From NCBI RefSeq assembly GCF_950101795.1, contig NZ_CATNLZ010000033.1, positions 60,916 through 124,915 of the forward strand: a DNA stretch of 64,000 bases. The letters run 5' to 3'. Below the pieces are notes generated by a model. The model saw only the letters and a list, made by a program, of their open reading frames with translations. It had not been told where the DNA came from and made no database searches. Of this stretch, positions 53,701 to 62,780 are shown piece after piece (position 1 is the stretch's first letter; each line of letters starts with the position of its first letter). The DNA comes from Nocardioides sp. T2.26MG-1. GTDB lineage: Bacteria > Actinomycetota > Actinomycetes > Propionibacteriales > Nocardioidaceae. Both the position numbers and the translations under genes were made by a program.

Positions 53701-54297
53701 TCACGCCAACTCGTGTTCCAGCTCGGCGTGACCCGCCGCCTCGAGCTGCTCGGAGAGGACCAGCATCCGCTGCACCTCGGCGGCGTTCCGCTCGCCGAGC
53801 GAGGCCCGGCCGGTCGCGACCACCCGGGCGAAGGCCGCGGCACGCAGCAGTACGTCGGCGAAGTCGCCGGCGGCGATGCCGCGCAGGACCTGGTCGACCA
53901 TCGCCTTGAGCTGCTCGGGACCCGGAGGGTCGGCGACGCCGGCCACGACCCGCGCGACCTGCGCGCTGCGGCGGCCCGCCTCGAACTCCCGGGACACCGC
54001 GACCGGCTCGGCGTACACCCACGAGCGCAGCAGGTAGAGGCGCCACAGGCAGCCGGCGAGCGAGTCGGCGGGCGCGCCGGACCAGACCTCGGCGATCGTC
54101 TCGATGCCCTCGGTGTCGGCGAGGTGCAGCAGCCGGTCGGCGACCGCGGCGTCGTCGGAGGCGCGGGCACCGCGCACCAGCAGGGTCGCGGCCCGGTCGG
54201 CGGCCTCGCTCACCAGCGCCGGGTCGGTCCCGCCGACCAGCGCCTCGAAGAAGCCGCCGCCCGGGGTCATCGGACGGTGGTGCGGTCGGTCTGTCAC
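53701..54297 (-). CDS. Helical protein of unknown function
   Basis: 198 residues, mainly predicted helices (ALVSEAADRAATLLVRGARA, LAGCLWRLYLLRSWVYAEP, QLKAMVDQVLRGIA). No signal peptide, membrane segment or known motif. The GTG overlaps the hrpA stop (GTGA), so it is cotranslated with the helicase; a supporting role there is possible but unproven. Confidence 0.75.
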   Translation of the reverse strand: MTDRPHHRPMTPGGGFFEALVGGTDPALVSEAADRAATLLVRGARASDDAAVADRLLHLADTEGIETIAEVWSGAPADSLAGCLWRLYLLRSWVYAEPVAVSREFEAGRRSAQVARVVAGVADPPGPEQLKAMVDQVLRGIAAGDFADVLLRAAAFARVVATGRASLGERNAAEVQRMLVLSEQLEAAGHAELEHELA

Positions 54298-57200
54298 CGC
54301 GTCAGGCTACGTCGGATGCGCTGGTCGCTGACCGGGTACGGCGTGCCGAGCTGCTGCGCCCACAGCGAGACGCGGTACTCCTCGAGCATCCAGCGGACCT
54401 GTCGCAGGTGCTCGCCGGGAGGGCGCCCAGCCGGCAGCGCCTCGACGCGGTGCAGGTAGGCGTCCTGGAGGTCGGTGAGCTGGTCCATCAGCTGGCGGTC
54501 GCGGTTGACCTGTCCGGACAGCCGCTCGCGGCGCTGCTCGAGCGCGGCCAGGTAGACCGGGTAGCGGCGCAGCTGGGCCGGCCCGGCCTCGCCGACGAAC
54601 CCGCGGTGCACCAGGCGCCCCAGCTGGGCGCGCATCTCGGTGAGCGCGGGCAGCGCCGCCATGTCCGCCCGGCCGCTGAGCGCCTTCTCCGCCCGGCGCC
54701 AGGCGTCGAGGACCCGGATCACGTCGCCCATCACCGCGCGCAGGTGCGCCTCCTGGTCGCGGGCCGCCTCGGCCCGCAGCGCCAGGTAGGCCGCCTCGTC
54801 GCGCACCGGCGGGCGCGCGTCGACCGCGGCGCCGACGACGGCCGCGCGGCAGTCGTCGAGCAGCTCGGCGACGCTGGGGTACGGCGAGCCCGCGAGCCCG
54901 AGCTTCTCGGCGTTGGTGAGGCCGTCGAGGACCTGCTTGACCGGCGAGGCGAGCTCGAGCAGCAGCAGCCGCCGTACGCCGAGGCGGTGCCGGGCGTCGG
55001 CCTCCTCGGCCGACCCGAAGACCTGCAGGCCGACGGTCGCGCCGTCGTCGACGAGCGCCGGGAACACCTGGACCTCGTGGCCGGCCCGCCGCTCGGTGTG
55101 GGTGGCGGGGATCGTGCCGAACTCCCACGTGGTCGCCCCCGTGCGCGCCAGCCCGCTCTCGCTGGCGACCTCGGCGATCGCCTCGGCGAACTTCGGGCGC
55201 AGCGGCGCCTTGAGCGCCTCGAGGTCCTTGCCCCGGGCCTGCTCGCGGCCCTCGTCGTCGACGACGCGGTACGTCGGGCGCAGGTGCTCGGGCACCTTGG
55301 ACCAGTCCCACGCCTCGCGGGGCACGACCACGCCGGTGGTGGACCGGCACCAGCGCTCGAGCGCGTCGAGCAGCGGCTCCTCGCCCGGTGGCACCGCGGC
55401 CAGGAAGTCCCGGGCGGTGTTGGGGGCGGGCACGAAGCTCACCCGCAGGTTCTTCGGCAGGCTGCGGATCAGGCTGGTGACCAGCGCCTCGCGCAGGCCG
55501 GGGACGTTCCACGAGAAGTCCTCGGCCTCGACCCGGTTGAGCGTGGCCACCGGGACGTCGATGGTCAGGCCGTCGTCGGCGGCACCGGGCTCGAAGTGGT
55601 AGCTGATCGGGAACGTCAGGCCCTCGCCCTCCCAGACCTCCGGGTAGTCCGCCTCGCTGATCTGCTCGACCGTGTCGTGGGTGAGCATCGAGGGGTCGAA
55701 GGTCAGCAGCCGGCCGTTGCGCTGGCGCTCCCGCTTCCACCACTGGTCGAAGTGGGCGCCACTGACGACGTCCGCGCCGATCCGCGCGTCGTAGAAGTCG
55801 AACAGCGTGTGCTCGTCGACGACGATGTCGCGGCGCCGGGCGCGGTGCTCGAGCTCCTCGGCCTCCTCGAGCAGCCGCCGGTTGGTCTCGAGGAACTTGT
55901 GCCGGCTCGACCACTCCCCGTAGACGAGGGCATGCCGGATGAACAGCTCGCGGGACAGGACGGGGTCGACCTTGCCGTAGCCCACGGGCCGGTCGGCGAC
56001 GAGCGGCACGCCGTACAGCGTGACCCGCTCGTAGGCCATCACGGACGCGCGCTTCTTGCTCCAGTGCGGCTCGGAGTAGGTGCGCTTGACCAGGTGCGCG
56101 CCGAGGCGCTCGGCCCACTCCGGCTTGATCGCGGCGTTCTGCCGCGCCCACAGCCGGCTGGTCTCGACGAGCTCGCCGGCCATCAGGAACTGGGGGTTCT
56201 TGCGGTGCAGCACGCTGCCCGGGAAGACCGCGAACCTGGCGCCGCGGGCGCCGAGGTACTCCCGCGGGCCGCGGCGCTCCTTCTCGCGTTCCTCGAGCAG
56301 GCCGATGTGGGAGAGCAGGCCCGACAGCAGCGCCTGGTGGATGCCGTCGTGGTCGGGGTTGTCCGCGGGCTGGCCGACCTTGATCTCCATCTCCTTGCAG
56401 ACCTGGCGCAGCTGGGACTCGAAGTCCTGCCACTCCCGCACCCGGAGGTAGTTGAGGAACTCGCGACGGCACATCCGGCGGAACGCCGAGGAGGACAGCT
56501 CCTGCTGCTGCTCCTTGAGGTAGCGCCAGAGGTTGAGCCAGGTGAGGAAGTCGCTGCCCTCCGCCTTGAAGCGCGCGTGCAGCTGGTCGGCCTGGGCCTG
56601 CTCCTTGGGGCGGTCGGCGCCGGGCCGCTCGCGCGGGTCCTGCAGCGACAGCGCGGCGGCGATCACCACGACCTCGCGGACGCAGCCGAGCCGCTCGGCC
56701 TCGAGGATCATCCGCGCGAGCCGGGGGTCGATCGGCAGCCGCGCCAGGCGGCCTCCGATCTTGGTGAGCTTGCCCGAGCCCAGCGCGCCGAGCTCCTCGA
56801 GCAGCTGCACGCCGGCCTGGACGTTGCGCCGGTCGGGCGGCTCGACGAACGGGAAGCGCGCCATGTCGCCGAGCCCGAGGCTGGTCATCTGCAGGATGAC
56901 GCTGGCCAGGTTGGTGCGCAGGATCTCGGGGTCGGTGAACTCCGGGCGGCCCTCGAAGTCCTCCTGTGAGTACAGCCGGATCGCGATGCCGGCCTCGACG
57001 CGCCCGCACCGGCCGGAGCGCTGGTTGGCGGATGCCTGGCTGATCGGCTCGATCGGCAGCCGCTGGACCTTGGTCCGCACCGAGTAGCGGCTGATCCGCG
57101 CGACACCGGTGTCCACGACGTACCGGATGCCCGGCACGGTCAGCGACGTCTCCGCGACGTTGGTCGCGAGCACGACCCGGCGGGTGGCGTTGCCATGCGA

Positions 57201-58091
57201 CGAGAACACCCGGTGCTGGTCGGCGGCCGAGAGCCGCGAGTAGAGCGGCAGGATCTCGAGCCTCCCCCGGTGATCGAGCTTGTCGAGATCCGCGAGAGCG
57301 TCGGCGGTGTCACGGATCTCGCGCTCGCCGGGCAGGAACACCAGGACGTCGCCGGGGCCCTCGGCCGACAGCTCCTTGACCGCGTCGACGATCGCCTCGG
57401 TCTGGTCGCGGACGATCAGCTCACCCTCCCCGTCGACGAGTTCGGTTCCTGAGGAGGCGAGGGACGAGCCGTCTCGAAGGGCCATCAGCGGGCGGTAGCG
57501 GATCTCGACGGGGTAGGTACGCCCGGACACCTCGACCACGGGGGCTTCGAAGTGCTTCGCGAACCGGTCGACGTCGATGGTGGCCGAGGTGATGATCAGC
57601 TTGAGGTCGGGCCGCTTGGGCAGCAGCCGCTTGAGGTAGCCGAGCAGGAAGTCGATGTTGAGGCTGCGCTCGTGGGCCTCGTCGATGATGATCGTGTCGT
57701 AGCGGCGCAGCATCCGGTCGCGCTGCAGCTCCGCGAGCAGGATGCCGTCGGTCATCAGCTTGACCCGGCTGGCCCGCGACGTACGGTCCGTGAACCGCAC
57801 CTGGTAGCCGACCAGGTCGCCCAGCTCGGTCCCGAGCTCGCTGGCGATCCGCTCCGCGACCGAACGCGCGGCGATCCGGCGGGGTTGGGTGTGCCCGATC
57901 AGCCCACCTCCGGACTTCGTCCTCCGGCCGCGGCCGAGCTCGAGGCAGATCTTCGGCAGCTGGGTGGTCTTCCCCGACCCGGTCTCCCCCGCGACGATCA
58001 CCACCTGGTGGTCGCGGATCGCCGCGGCGATGTCCTCGCGGCGCTGGGTGACCGGCAGCTCCGGAGGGTAGGCGATCTGGAGCTCGGTCAT
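54294..58091 (-). CDS. hrpA: ATP-dependent RNA helicase HrpA
   Basis: 1265 residues, full-length DEAH-box helicase. Walker A GETGSGKTTQLP, DEAH box IIIDEAHERSLN, motif III TSATID, and the helicase C-terminal motifs TNVAETSLTVPGI and QRSGRCGR. Followed by the helicase-associated, OB-fold and long DUF3418-type C-terminal regions, as in bacterial HrpA. Processes mRNA or resolves stalled ribosomes in studied bacteria. ATG 58091. Confidence 0.96.
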   Translation of the reverse strand: MTELQIAYPPELPVTQRREDIAAAIRDHQVVIVAGETGSGKTTQLPKICLELGRGRRTKSGGGLIGHTQPRRIAARSVAERIASELGTELGDLVGYQVRFTDRTSRASRVKLMTDGILLAELQRDRMLRRYDTIIIDEAHERSLNIDFLLGYLKRLLPKRPDLKLIITSATIDVDRFAKHFEAPVVEVSGRTYPVEIRYRPLMALRDGSSLASSGTELVDGEGELIVRDQTEAIVDAVKELSAEGPGDVLVFLPGEREIRDTADALADLDKLDHRGRLEILPLYSRLSAADQHRVFSSHGNATRRVVLATNVAETSLTVPGIRYVVDTGVARISRYSVRTKVQRLPIEPISQASANQRSGRCGRVEAGIAIRLYSQEDFEGRPEFTDPEILRTNLASVILQMTSLGLGDMARFPFVEPPDRRNVQAGVQLLEELGALGSGKLTKIGGRLARLPIDPRLARMILEAERLGCVREVVVIAAALSLQDPRERPGADRPKEQAQADQLHARFKAEGSDFLTWLNLWRYLKEQQQELSSSAFRRMCRREFLNYLRVREWQDFESQLRQVCKEMEIKVGQPADNPDHDGIHQALLSGLLSHIGLLEEREKERRGPREYLGARGARFAVFPGSVLHRKNPQFLMAGELVETSRLWARQNAAIKPEWAERLGAHLVKRTYSEPHWSKKRASVMAYERVTLYGVPLVADRPVGYGKVDPVLSRELFIRHALVYGEWSSRHKFLETNRRLLEEAEELEHRARRRDIVVDEHTLFDFYDARIGADVVSGAHFDQWWKRERQRNGRLLTFDPSMLTHDTVEQISEADYPEVWEGEGLTFPISYHFEPGAADDGLTIDVPVATLNRVEAEDFSWNVPGLREALVTSLIRSLPKNLRVSFVPAPNTARDFLAAVPPGEEPLLDALERWCRSTTGVVVPREAWDWSKVPEHLRPTYRVVDDEGREQARGKDLEALKAPLRPKFAEAIAEVASESGLARTGATTWEFGTIPATHTERRAGHEVQVFPALVDDGATVGLQVFGSAEEADARHRLGVRRLLLLELASPVKQVLDGLTNAEKLGLAGSPYPSVAELLDDCRAAVVGAAVDARPPVRDEAAYLALRAEAARDQEAHLRAVMGDVIRVLDAWRRAEKALSGRADMAALPALTEMRAQLGRLVHRGFVGEAGPAQLRRYPVYLAALEQRRERLSGQVNRDRQLMDQLTDLQDAYLHRVEALPAGRPPGEHLRQVRWMLEEYRVSLWAQQLGTPYPVSDQRIRRSLTR

Positions 58092-58130
58092 GACCGGTCC
58101 ATTCTGCCCGGCGGGTGGCTGTCGGTGCTC

Positions 58131-58254
58131 GGTGGTTTCGAGGCTCGCTGCGCTCGCACCTCAACCACCGAGGTCGGCTCGCTGCGCTCGCACCTCCACC
58201 ACCGCATCGGTGGTTGAGGTGCGAGGGCCGCCAGGCCCGAGCCTCGAAACCACC
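58131..58254. repeat. Complex inverted repeat upstream of the oxidoreductase
   Basis: Arms GGTGGTTTCGAGGCTCG...CGCACCTCAACCACCGA and its complement near 58207-58254, separated by a partial direct copy (GGCTCGCTGCGCTCGCACCT). Similar GGTTTCGAGGCTCG elements are, from memory, frequent in Nocardioides-like genomes. Confidence 0.8.
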
Positions 58255-58257
58255 GAT

Positions 58258-58273
58258 CTAGAACGTGTTCTAG
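58258..58273. promoter_or_regulatory. KstR-type operator
   Basis: CTAGAACGTGTTCTAG, 7-bp palindromic arms around GT, matching the KstR consensus TnnAACnnGTTnnA. It overlaps the -10-like TAGGAT at 58271-58276, which is 6 nt before the ATG, so the mRNA looks leaderless and repressible. Confidence 0.8.
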
Positions 58274-58282
58274 GATCCGGGC

Positions 58283-59790
58283 ATGAGCGAGGTGCGGGAG
58301 TACGACGTCGTCGTGGTCGGGTCGGGGGGCGGGGCGATGACCGGCGCGTTCCTGGCGCAGCAGGCCGGTCTGTCCACCGCGGTGGTCGAGAAGACGTCGC
58401 TGCTGGGCGGCACCTCGGCCTACTCCGGCGGCGCCTGCTGGCTTCCGGGAAGCGCGGTGCAGCAGCGCGCCGGGATCCCCGACTCGACGGAGTCGGCACG
58501 GGATACCTCGAGGCGATCCTGGTCGACCCCGACGAGGTGCGGGTCGAGGCGTTCCTCGCCCACGCCCCCGAGCTGGTCGCCGAGCTCGAGGCGGACCCGG
58601 CACTGGACTTCGAGTGGCTGCCGTTCCCGGAGTACTACGACGCGCCCGGCCGGGTGCCGTTCGGCCGGTCCATCCAGCCGACCAACGTCAAGCGCGGCGA
58701 CCTGCCCGAGCGGGTCGGCGAGCTGGTGCGGCCGCCGGTCGAGCGCGACCGGGCGGGCGAGGGTGGCCGCAACACGCTCAGCGGCGGCCAGGCGCTGATC
58801 GCGCGGCTCTTGGGCGGCTTCCTGCGCGACGGCGGCACCGTGCTGACCGAGCTGCCGGTGACCGGCCTGGTGCTCGACGGCGACCGGGTGGCCGGGGTGG
58901 CCGCGATGACCCCCGAGGGTCCGGTGGAGGTGCGCGCCCGGCGTGGGGTGCTGTTGGCGGCCGGCGGCTTCGAGGGGAACGCCGCGCTGCGGGAGGAGCA
59001 CGGCGTGCCCGGCGACGTCGCGTGGACGATGGCGCCCGCGGGCACCAACACCGGCGAGCCGATCCAGGCGGGTGCGGCCATCGGCGCCGCGACCGACTAC
59101 CGCGGCGTCGGGTGGTTCTGCCCCGGCCTGGAGCAGCCGGACGGCTGCGGATCGTTCACGCTGGGCTTCCGCTCCGGTCTGATGGTCGACCAGCACGGCC
59201 GGCGCTACGCCAACGAGTGCCTGCCCTACGACCGGTTCGGCCGCGAGATGGCCGCGGCGCCGGACCGGATCCCGTCGTGGTTCGTCTTCGACTCGCGCGA
59301 GGGCGGCCGGCTGCCGGCGATCGCGATGCCCGAGGGCGACCCCGCCGCCCACCTCGAGGCCGGCACCTGGGTGCGGGCGGACACGCTGGCCGAGCTCGCC
59401 GCGCTCATCGGCGTACCGGCGGAGGCGCTGGCCACGACCGTCGAGCGGTTCAACGGGTTCTGCGACACCGGGGTCGACGAGGACTTCGGCCGCGGCGCGG
59501 ACGAGTACGACACGTTCTTCGCAGGTGGCACCGGCCCCAACAAGGCACTGACGCCCTGCACCGAGCCGCCGTTCCACGCCGCGCGCTTCGTGCTCTCCGA
59601 CCTCGGCACCAAGGGCGGCCTGGTCACCGACGAGCGCGGCCGGGTTGTGCGCGAGGACGGGACGCCGATCGCCGGCCTGTACGCCGCCGGCAACTCCGCC
59701 GCGTCGGTGTTCGGCGCCGTCTACCCCGGGCCCGGTGCGCCGCTCGGCTCGGCGATGGTGTTCGCCTCGCTGGCCGTCCGCGACCTCTGA
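58283..59790 (+). pseudogene. KstD-like FAD dehydrogenase with apparent frameshift
   Basis: Similar to 3-ketosteroid delta1-dehydrogenases and fumarate reductase-type flavoproteins: FAD fold VVVVGSGGGAMTGAFLAQQ and VVEKTSLLGGTSAYSGGACW in the first frame, and LYAAGNSAASVFGAVYPGPG near the end in the second. The reading frame changes near 58500-58502: AGIPDSTESAR must be joined to GYLEAILVDPDEV, which one extra G in the GGG run would restore. Conserved sequence continues after this point without further lesions. It may be a recent mutation or a sequencing error. Upstream KstR box suggests sterol catabolism. Confidence 0.85.
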
Positions 59791-59808
59791 CGCCGGTCGA
59801 CGGGCGAC

Positions 59809-59862
59809 TCACAGACTCCTCACAGCGACACAGCGCGTTCACAGGAGTGGCACAGGTAGCGT
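59809..59862 (+). promoter_or_regulatory. PhoP-type direct repeats and -10 of the two-component operon
   Basis: Two boxes of the form TCACAGx-N4-nCACAGx: 59809-59826 (TCACAGA CTCC TCACAGC) and 59839-59856 (TCACAGG AGTG GCACAGG). TAGCGT at 59857-59862 follows as the -10; GTG 59870 would then be the first codon of a leaderless mRNA. Spacing and sequence agree with the published mycobacterial PhoP consensus. Confidence 0.75.
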
Positions 59863-59869
59863 CGCCAGG

Positions 59870-60589
59870 GTGAGCGGCATGGAGCTGACCCGACCGGACG
59901 GAACCCCGCTGCGCGTGCTCGTCGTCGACGACGAGGTGAACATCGCCGAGCTGGTCTCGATGGCGCTGCGCTACGAGGGCTGGCAGGTCGCGGCGGCGCA
60001 CACCGGCTCGAAGGCCGTCGCGGCCGCCAAGGAGTTCCGGCCGGACGCGGTCGTGCTCGACATGATGCTCCCCGACTTCGACGGCATGGAGGTGCTGCGC
60101 CGGATGCGCGCGGTCGACCCCGACGTACCCGTCGTGTTCCTCACCGCCCGCGACGCGGTCGAGGACCGGGTCGCGGGGCTGACCGCCGGCGGCGACGACT
60201 ACGTGACCAAGCCGTTCTCGCTGGAGGAGCTGGTGGCCCGGCTGCGCGGGCTGATGCGCAGGTCCGGGGCGCAGCAGGCCGCGACGGCGTCCCTGCTGGT
60301 GGTCGGCGACCTCACCCTCGACGAGGACAGCCACGAGGTGTTCCGCGCCGGCGCGGAGGTGTCGCTGACCGCGACGGAGTTCGAGCTGCTGCGCTTCCTG
60401 ATGCGCAACCCGCGGCGGGTGCTGAGCAAGGCGCAGATCCTCGACCGGGTCTGGAACTACGACTTCGGCGGCCAGGCCAACGTGGTCGAGCTCTACATCT
60501 CCTACCTGCGCAAGAAGATCGACGCCGGCCACGAGCCGATGATCCACACCATGCGCGGCGCGGGGTACGTGCTGAAGCCGGCGCCATGA
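59870..60589 (+). CDS. PhoP-like OmpR-family response regulator
   Basis: 239 residues: receiver domain (DDE near 20-22, D64 in VVLDMMLPDFDG, K in YVTKPFSLEE) and OmpR/PhoB winged helix (LTATEFELLRFLMRNPRRVLSK, VWNYDFGGQANVVELYISYLRKKID). It is more like PhoP of mycobacteria (GGDDYVTKPFSLEE, YDFGG..NVVE.Y.SYLR) than most OmpR members. GTG 59870 is chosen; ATG 59879 is possible. PhoP-type repeats upstream suggest autoregulation. Overlaps its kinase by ATGA. Confidence 0.9.
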   Translation: MSGMELTRPDGTPLRVLVVDDEVNIAELVSMALRYEGWQVAAAHTGSKAVAAAKEFRPDAVVLDMMLPDFDGMEVLRRMRAVDPDVPVVFLTARDAVEDRVAGLTAGGDDYVTKPFSLEELVARLRGLMRRSGAQQAATASLLVVGDLTLDEDSHEVFRAGAEVSLTATEFELLRFLMRNPRRVLSKAQILDRVWNYDFGGQANVVELYISYLRKKIDAGHEPMIHTMRGAGYVLKPAP

Positions 60590-62055
60590 TCCGCACCGCC
60601 TGGCAGCGGGTGCGCGACGCGCTCGCCTCGCTCACCTCCCGGCTGGTCGTCACCACGGTGCTGCTCGTGCTGCTGGTGTCGGTGTTGATCGGCACAGCGA
60701 CCACGTTCGCGGTGCGGTCGTACCTCACCGACCAGCTCGACCAGGATGTCCACGACGCCGCACGGCGCTATGCCTTCGAGGTGACCGGCGGTCCGGCCGG
60801 CGTCGCGCCCGATGCGGGGACCAGGATCCGGATCGCCGGCGACGGCCCTCCAGGCACCCTGAACGCGATCTGGACCTCCGCAGGTGAGGCGTCCGGCCAG
60901 GTCGGAACGCAGCGCTCCACCGGCGAGATCTCGACCAAGGCGTTGCCCCAGAAGACTCTGACCGCCCTCGGCAACCTGCGCACCAACGAGGCCGCGACGA
61001 TCGACGTGCCCGGAGTGGGGTCATACCGGGTCGAGGTCGTCGCTCTCTCCGAGAGCGTCTCGATCGCGGCCGGACTGCCGACGAGCGACGTGGACGCGGC
61101 GGTCGCCAACGTCATCTGGTGGGAGGTGCTCCTCGCGCTGCTCGCCGTGACGGCGGCGGGTGGGGCGGCGCTGATCGTCGTACGCCGCCAGCTGCGTCCG
61201 CTGCGCGAGGTGGCCGCGACCGCGCACAGCGTGTCGGAGCTGCCGCTGGAGTCGGGCCACATCGACATCACCGAGCGGGTGCCCGACCACCTCACCGACG
61301 CCCGCACCGAGGTCGGCCAGGTCGGGGCCGCGCTCAACACGCTGCTCGCCCACGTCGAGACCTCGCTCGCGGCGCGGCACCGCAGCGAGCAGCAGGTGCG
61401 GCAGTTCGTCGCGGACGCCTCCCACGAGCTGCGCTCGCCGCTGGCGACGATCGCCGGCTACACCGAGCTGGCCCGGCGTCGTCCCGACGACACCGCCGGG
61501 GCGCGCACCGCACTCGACAAGGTCGAGGAGGAGTCGGACCGGATGACCGCGCTCGTCGAGGATCTGCTGCTGCTCGCCCGGCTCGACGCCGGCCGGCCAC
61601 TGGAGCAGGCGCCGGTCGACCTGACCCGGCTGCTGCTCGAGGCGGTCTCCGACGCGCGGGTGGTCGCCCCCGACCACCGCTGGCGGCTCGACGTGCCCGA
61701 CGACGCCGTGGACGCGCCGTACGAGGTGACCGGTGACGAGCTGCGGCTCCACCAGGTGGTCACCAACCTGCTCAGCAACGCCCGCCGCTACACCCCGGCC
61801 GGCACCACGGTGACCGTCACCGTGCGGCGCGACGGGTTCGCGGTGCACGACGACGGACCGGGCTTCCCGCCCGGGCTGGTCGAGCACGCCTTCGAGCGCT
61901 TCGCGCGCGGCGACGCGGCCCGCACCCGAACCGGCGAGGTCGGTGTCGGCCTCGGGCTGGCCCTCGTGCAGGCGATCGTCACCGCCCACGGCGGCTCGGT
62001 CCGACTCTCGTCCTCCCCCGGCGACACGACCCTCGACGTGCGCCTTCCGGGGTAG
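60586..62055 (+). CDS. PhoR-like sensor histidine kinase
   Basis: 489 residues: membrane helices at ~20-45 and ~177-200 enclosing a ~130-residue outer sensor domain, then HAMP, the phospho-acceptor H280 in DASHELRSPL, and the ATPase domain (NLLSNARRYTPAG, DDGPGFPP, GVGLGLALVQAIV). Autophosphorylates and passes the phosphate to the regulator encoded just upstream. ATG at 60586 overlaps the regulator stop. Its own stop TAG is in the dispersed palindrome. Confidence 0.93.
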   Translation: MIRTAWQRVRDALASLTSRLVVTTVLLVLLVSVLIGTATTFAVRSYLTDQLDQDVHDAARRYAFEVTGGPAGVAPDAGTRIRIAGDGPPGTLNAIWTSAGEASGQVGTQRSTGEISTKALPQKTLTALGNLRTNEAATIDVPGVGSYRVEVVALSESVSIAAGLPTSDVDAAVANVIWWEVLLALLAVTAAGGAALIVVRRQLRPLREVAATAHSVSELPLESGHIDITERVPDHLTDARTEVGQVGAALNTLLAHVETSLAARHRSEQQVRQFVADASHELRSPLATIAGYTELARRRPDDTAGARTALDKVEEESDRMTALVEDLLLLARLDAGRPLEQAPVDLTRLLLEAVSDARVVAPDHRWRLDVPDDAVDAPYEVTGDELRLHQVVTNLLSNARRYTPAGTTVTVTVRRDGFAVHDDGPGFPPGLVEHAFERFARGDAARTRTGEVGVGLGLALVQAIVTAHGGSVRLSSSPGDTTLDVRLPG

Positions 62056-62114
62056 TCCCTGACGATCGGGCCCCTTGAGAGCGCTCCCAGGGGGCCCGAT
62101 CGTCAGGGACTACC
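62051..62114. repeat. Dispersed palindrome, copy 4
   Basis: The most perfect copy: 24-bp identical arms (GGTAGTCCCTGACGATCGGG + CCCC), loop with GAGAGCGCTCCC. It supplies the TAG stop codons of both convergent neighbours, the kinase on the plus strand and the TetR gene on the minus strand. Confidence 0.92.
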
Positions 62115-62739
62115 GCTCCGGCACGGTGCCGACGATCGCGGGCAGCGAGGCGGCGAGGACGTCGAGGAGCTGCTCGCGGGTGAGGCCGGAGGGGTCGGCG
62201 ATCCAGGACAGCACGAGCTCCTCGGTCATCGCCGACCAGCCGCGGACCACCAGCCGGGTCGCGGGGGTGTCGGGGAGGATCTGACCGTGGTCGTCCTCGC
62301 GGAAGACCCGCCCGTTGAGCGCCTCGCGAGCCTCCTCGTAGATCTCACGCAGGGTCTCGTTGCCGCCGGCGGCCGCCTTGACCAGCGACAGGTAGCCCTC
62401 GTGGTTGGCCACGACGTAGTCGACGTACGCCGCGAGCGAGGTGACCAGCCGGACCATCGGCTCGCCCTCGGCGGGCGGCGCGGTCTGCTCGATGAGGTCG
62501 TCGGCCGCGCGGCGCACGACCGCCTCGTGGAAGTCGTGCTTGTTGCCGAAGTAGTGGTAGAGCAGGCCGCGCGAGATGCCTGCCTCCTCGGCGAGCAGGT
62601 CGATCGACAGCTCGTCGAGGGAGCGGGTGGCCAGCAGGCGGACGCCGAGGTCGAGCAGCTGCGAGCGCCGCTGGTCGGGCGTCAGCCGGGTGCGCTGGGC
62701 GGGCTGGGCGCCCTGGGTGCTCGTCGTCACGGTCCTCAC
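62110..62739 (-). CDS. TetR-family regulator
   Basis: 209 residues. Helix-turn-helix in LSIDLLAEEAGISRGLLYHYFGNKHDF, and a helical ligand-binding domain. GTG 62739 is used here; GTG 62730 is possible. Divergent from the Baeyer-Villiger monooxygenase and probably its repressor: a TATTGA-N7-TCAATA palindrome lies between them over the monooxygenase promoter. The last codon and stop are in the dispersed palindrome. Confidence 0.92.
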   Translation of the reverse strand: MRTVTTSTQGAQPAQRTRLTPDQRRSQLLDLGVRLLATRSLDELSIDLLAEEAGISRGLLYHYFGNKHDFHEAVVRRAADDLIEQTAPPAEGEPMVRLVTSLAAYVDYVVANHEGYLSLVKAAAGGNETLREIYEEAREALNGRVFREDDHGQILPDTPATRLVVRGWSAMTEELVLSWIADPSGLTREQLLDVLAASLPAIVGTVPER

Positions 62740-62741
62740 TC

Positions 62742-62773
62742 TATTGACACTTTTTCAATAACGCCAGTACGGT
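62742..62773 (+). promoter_or_regulatory. BVMO promoter with TetR-type operator
   Basis: Palindrome TATTGA-N7-TCAATA (62742-62760) contains a -35 TTGACA (62744-62749). Then 18 nt and a -10 TACGGT (62768-62773), 7 nt before the ATG (leaderless). A bound repressor would cover the -35. Confidence 0.75.
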
Positions 62774-62780
62774 CGGCGCC

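Noticed and set aside
54408..56969. Long open frame of 853 codons on the plus strand opposite hrpA
   Set aside because: It is a shadow of the high-GC hrpA reading frame; composition is low-complexity and no domain is visible.
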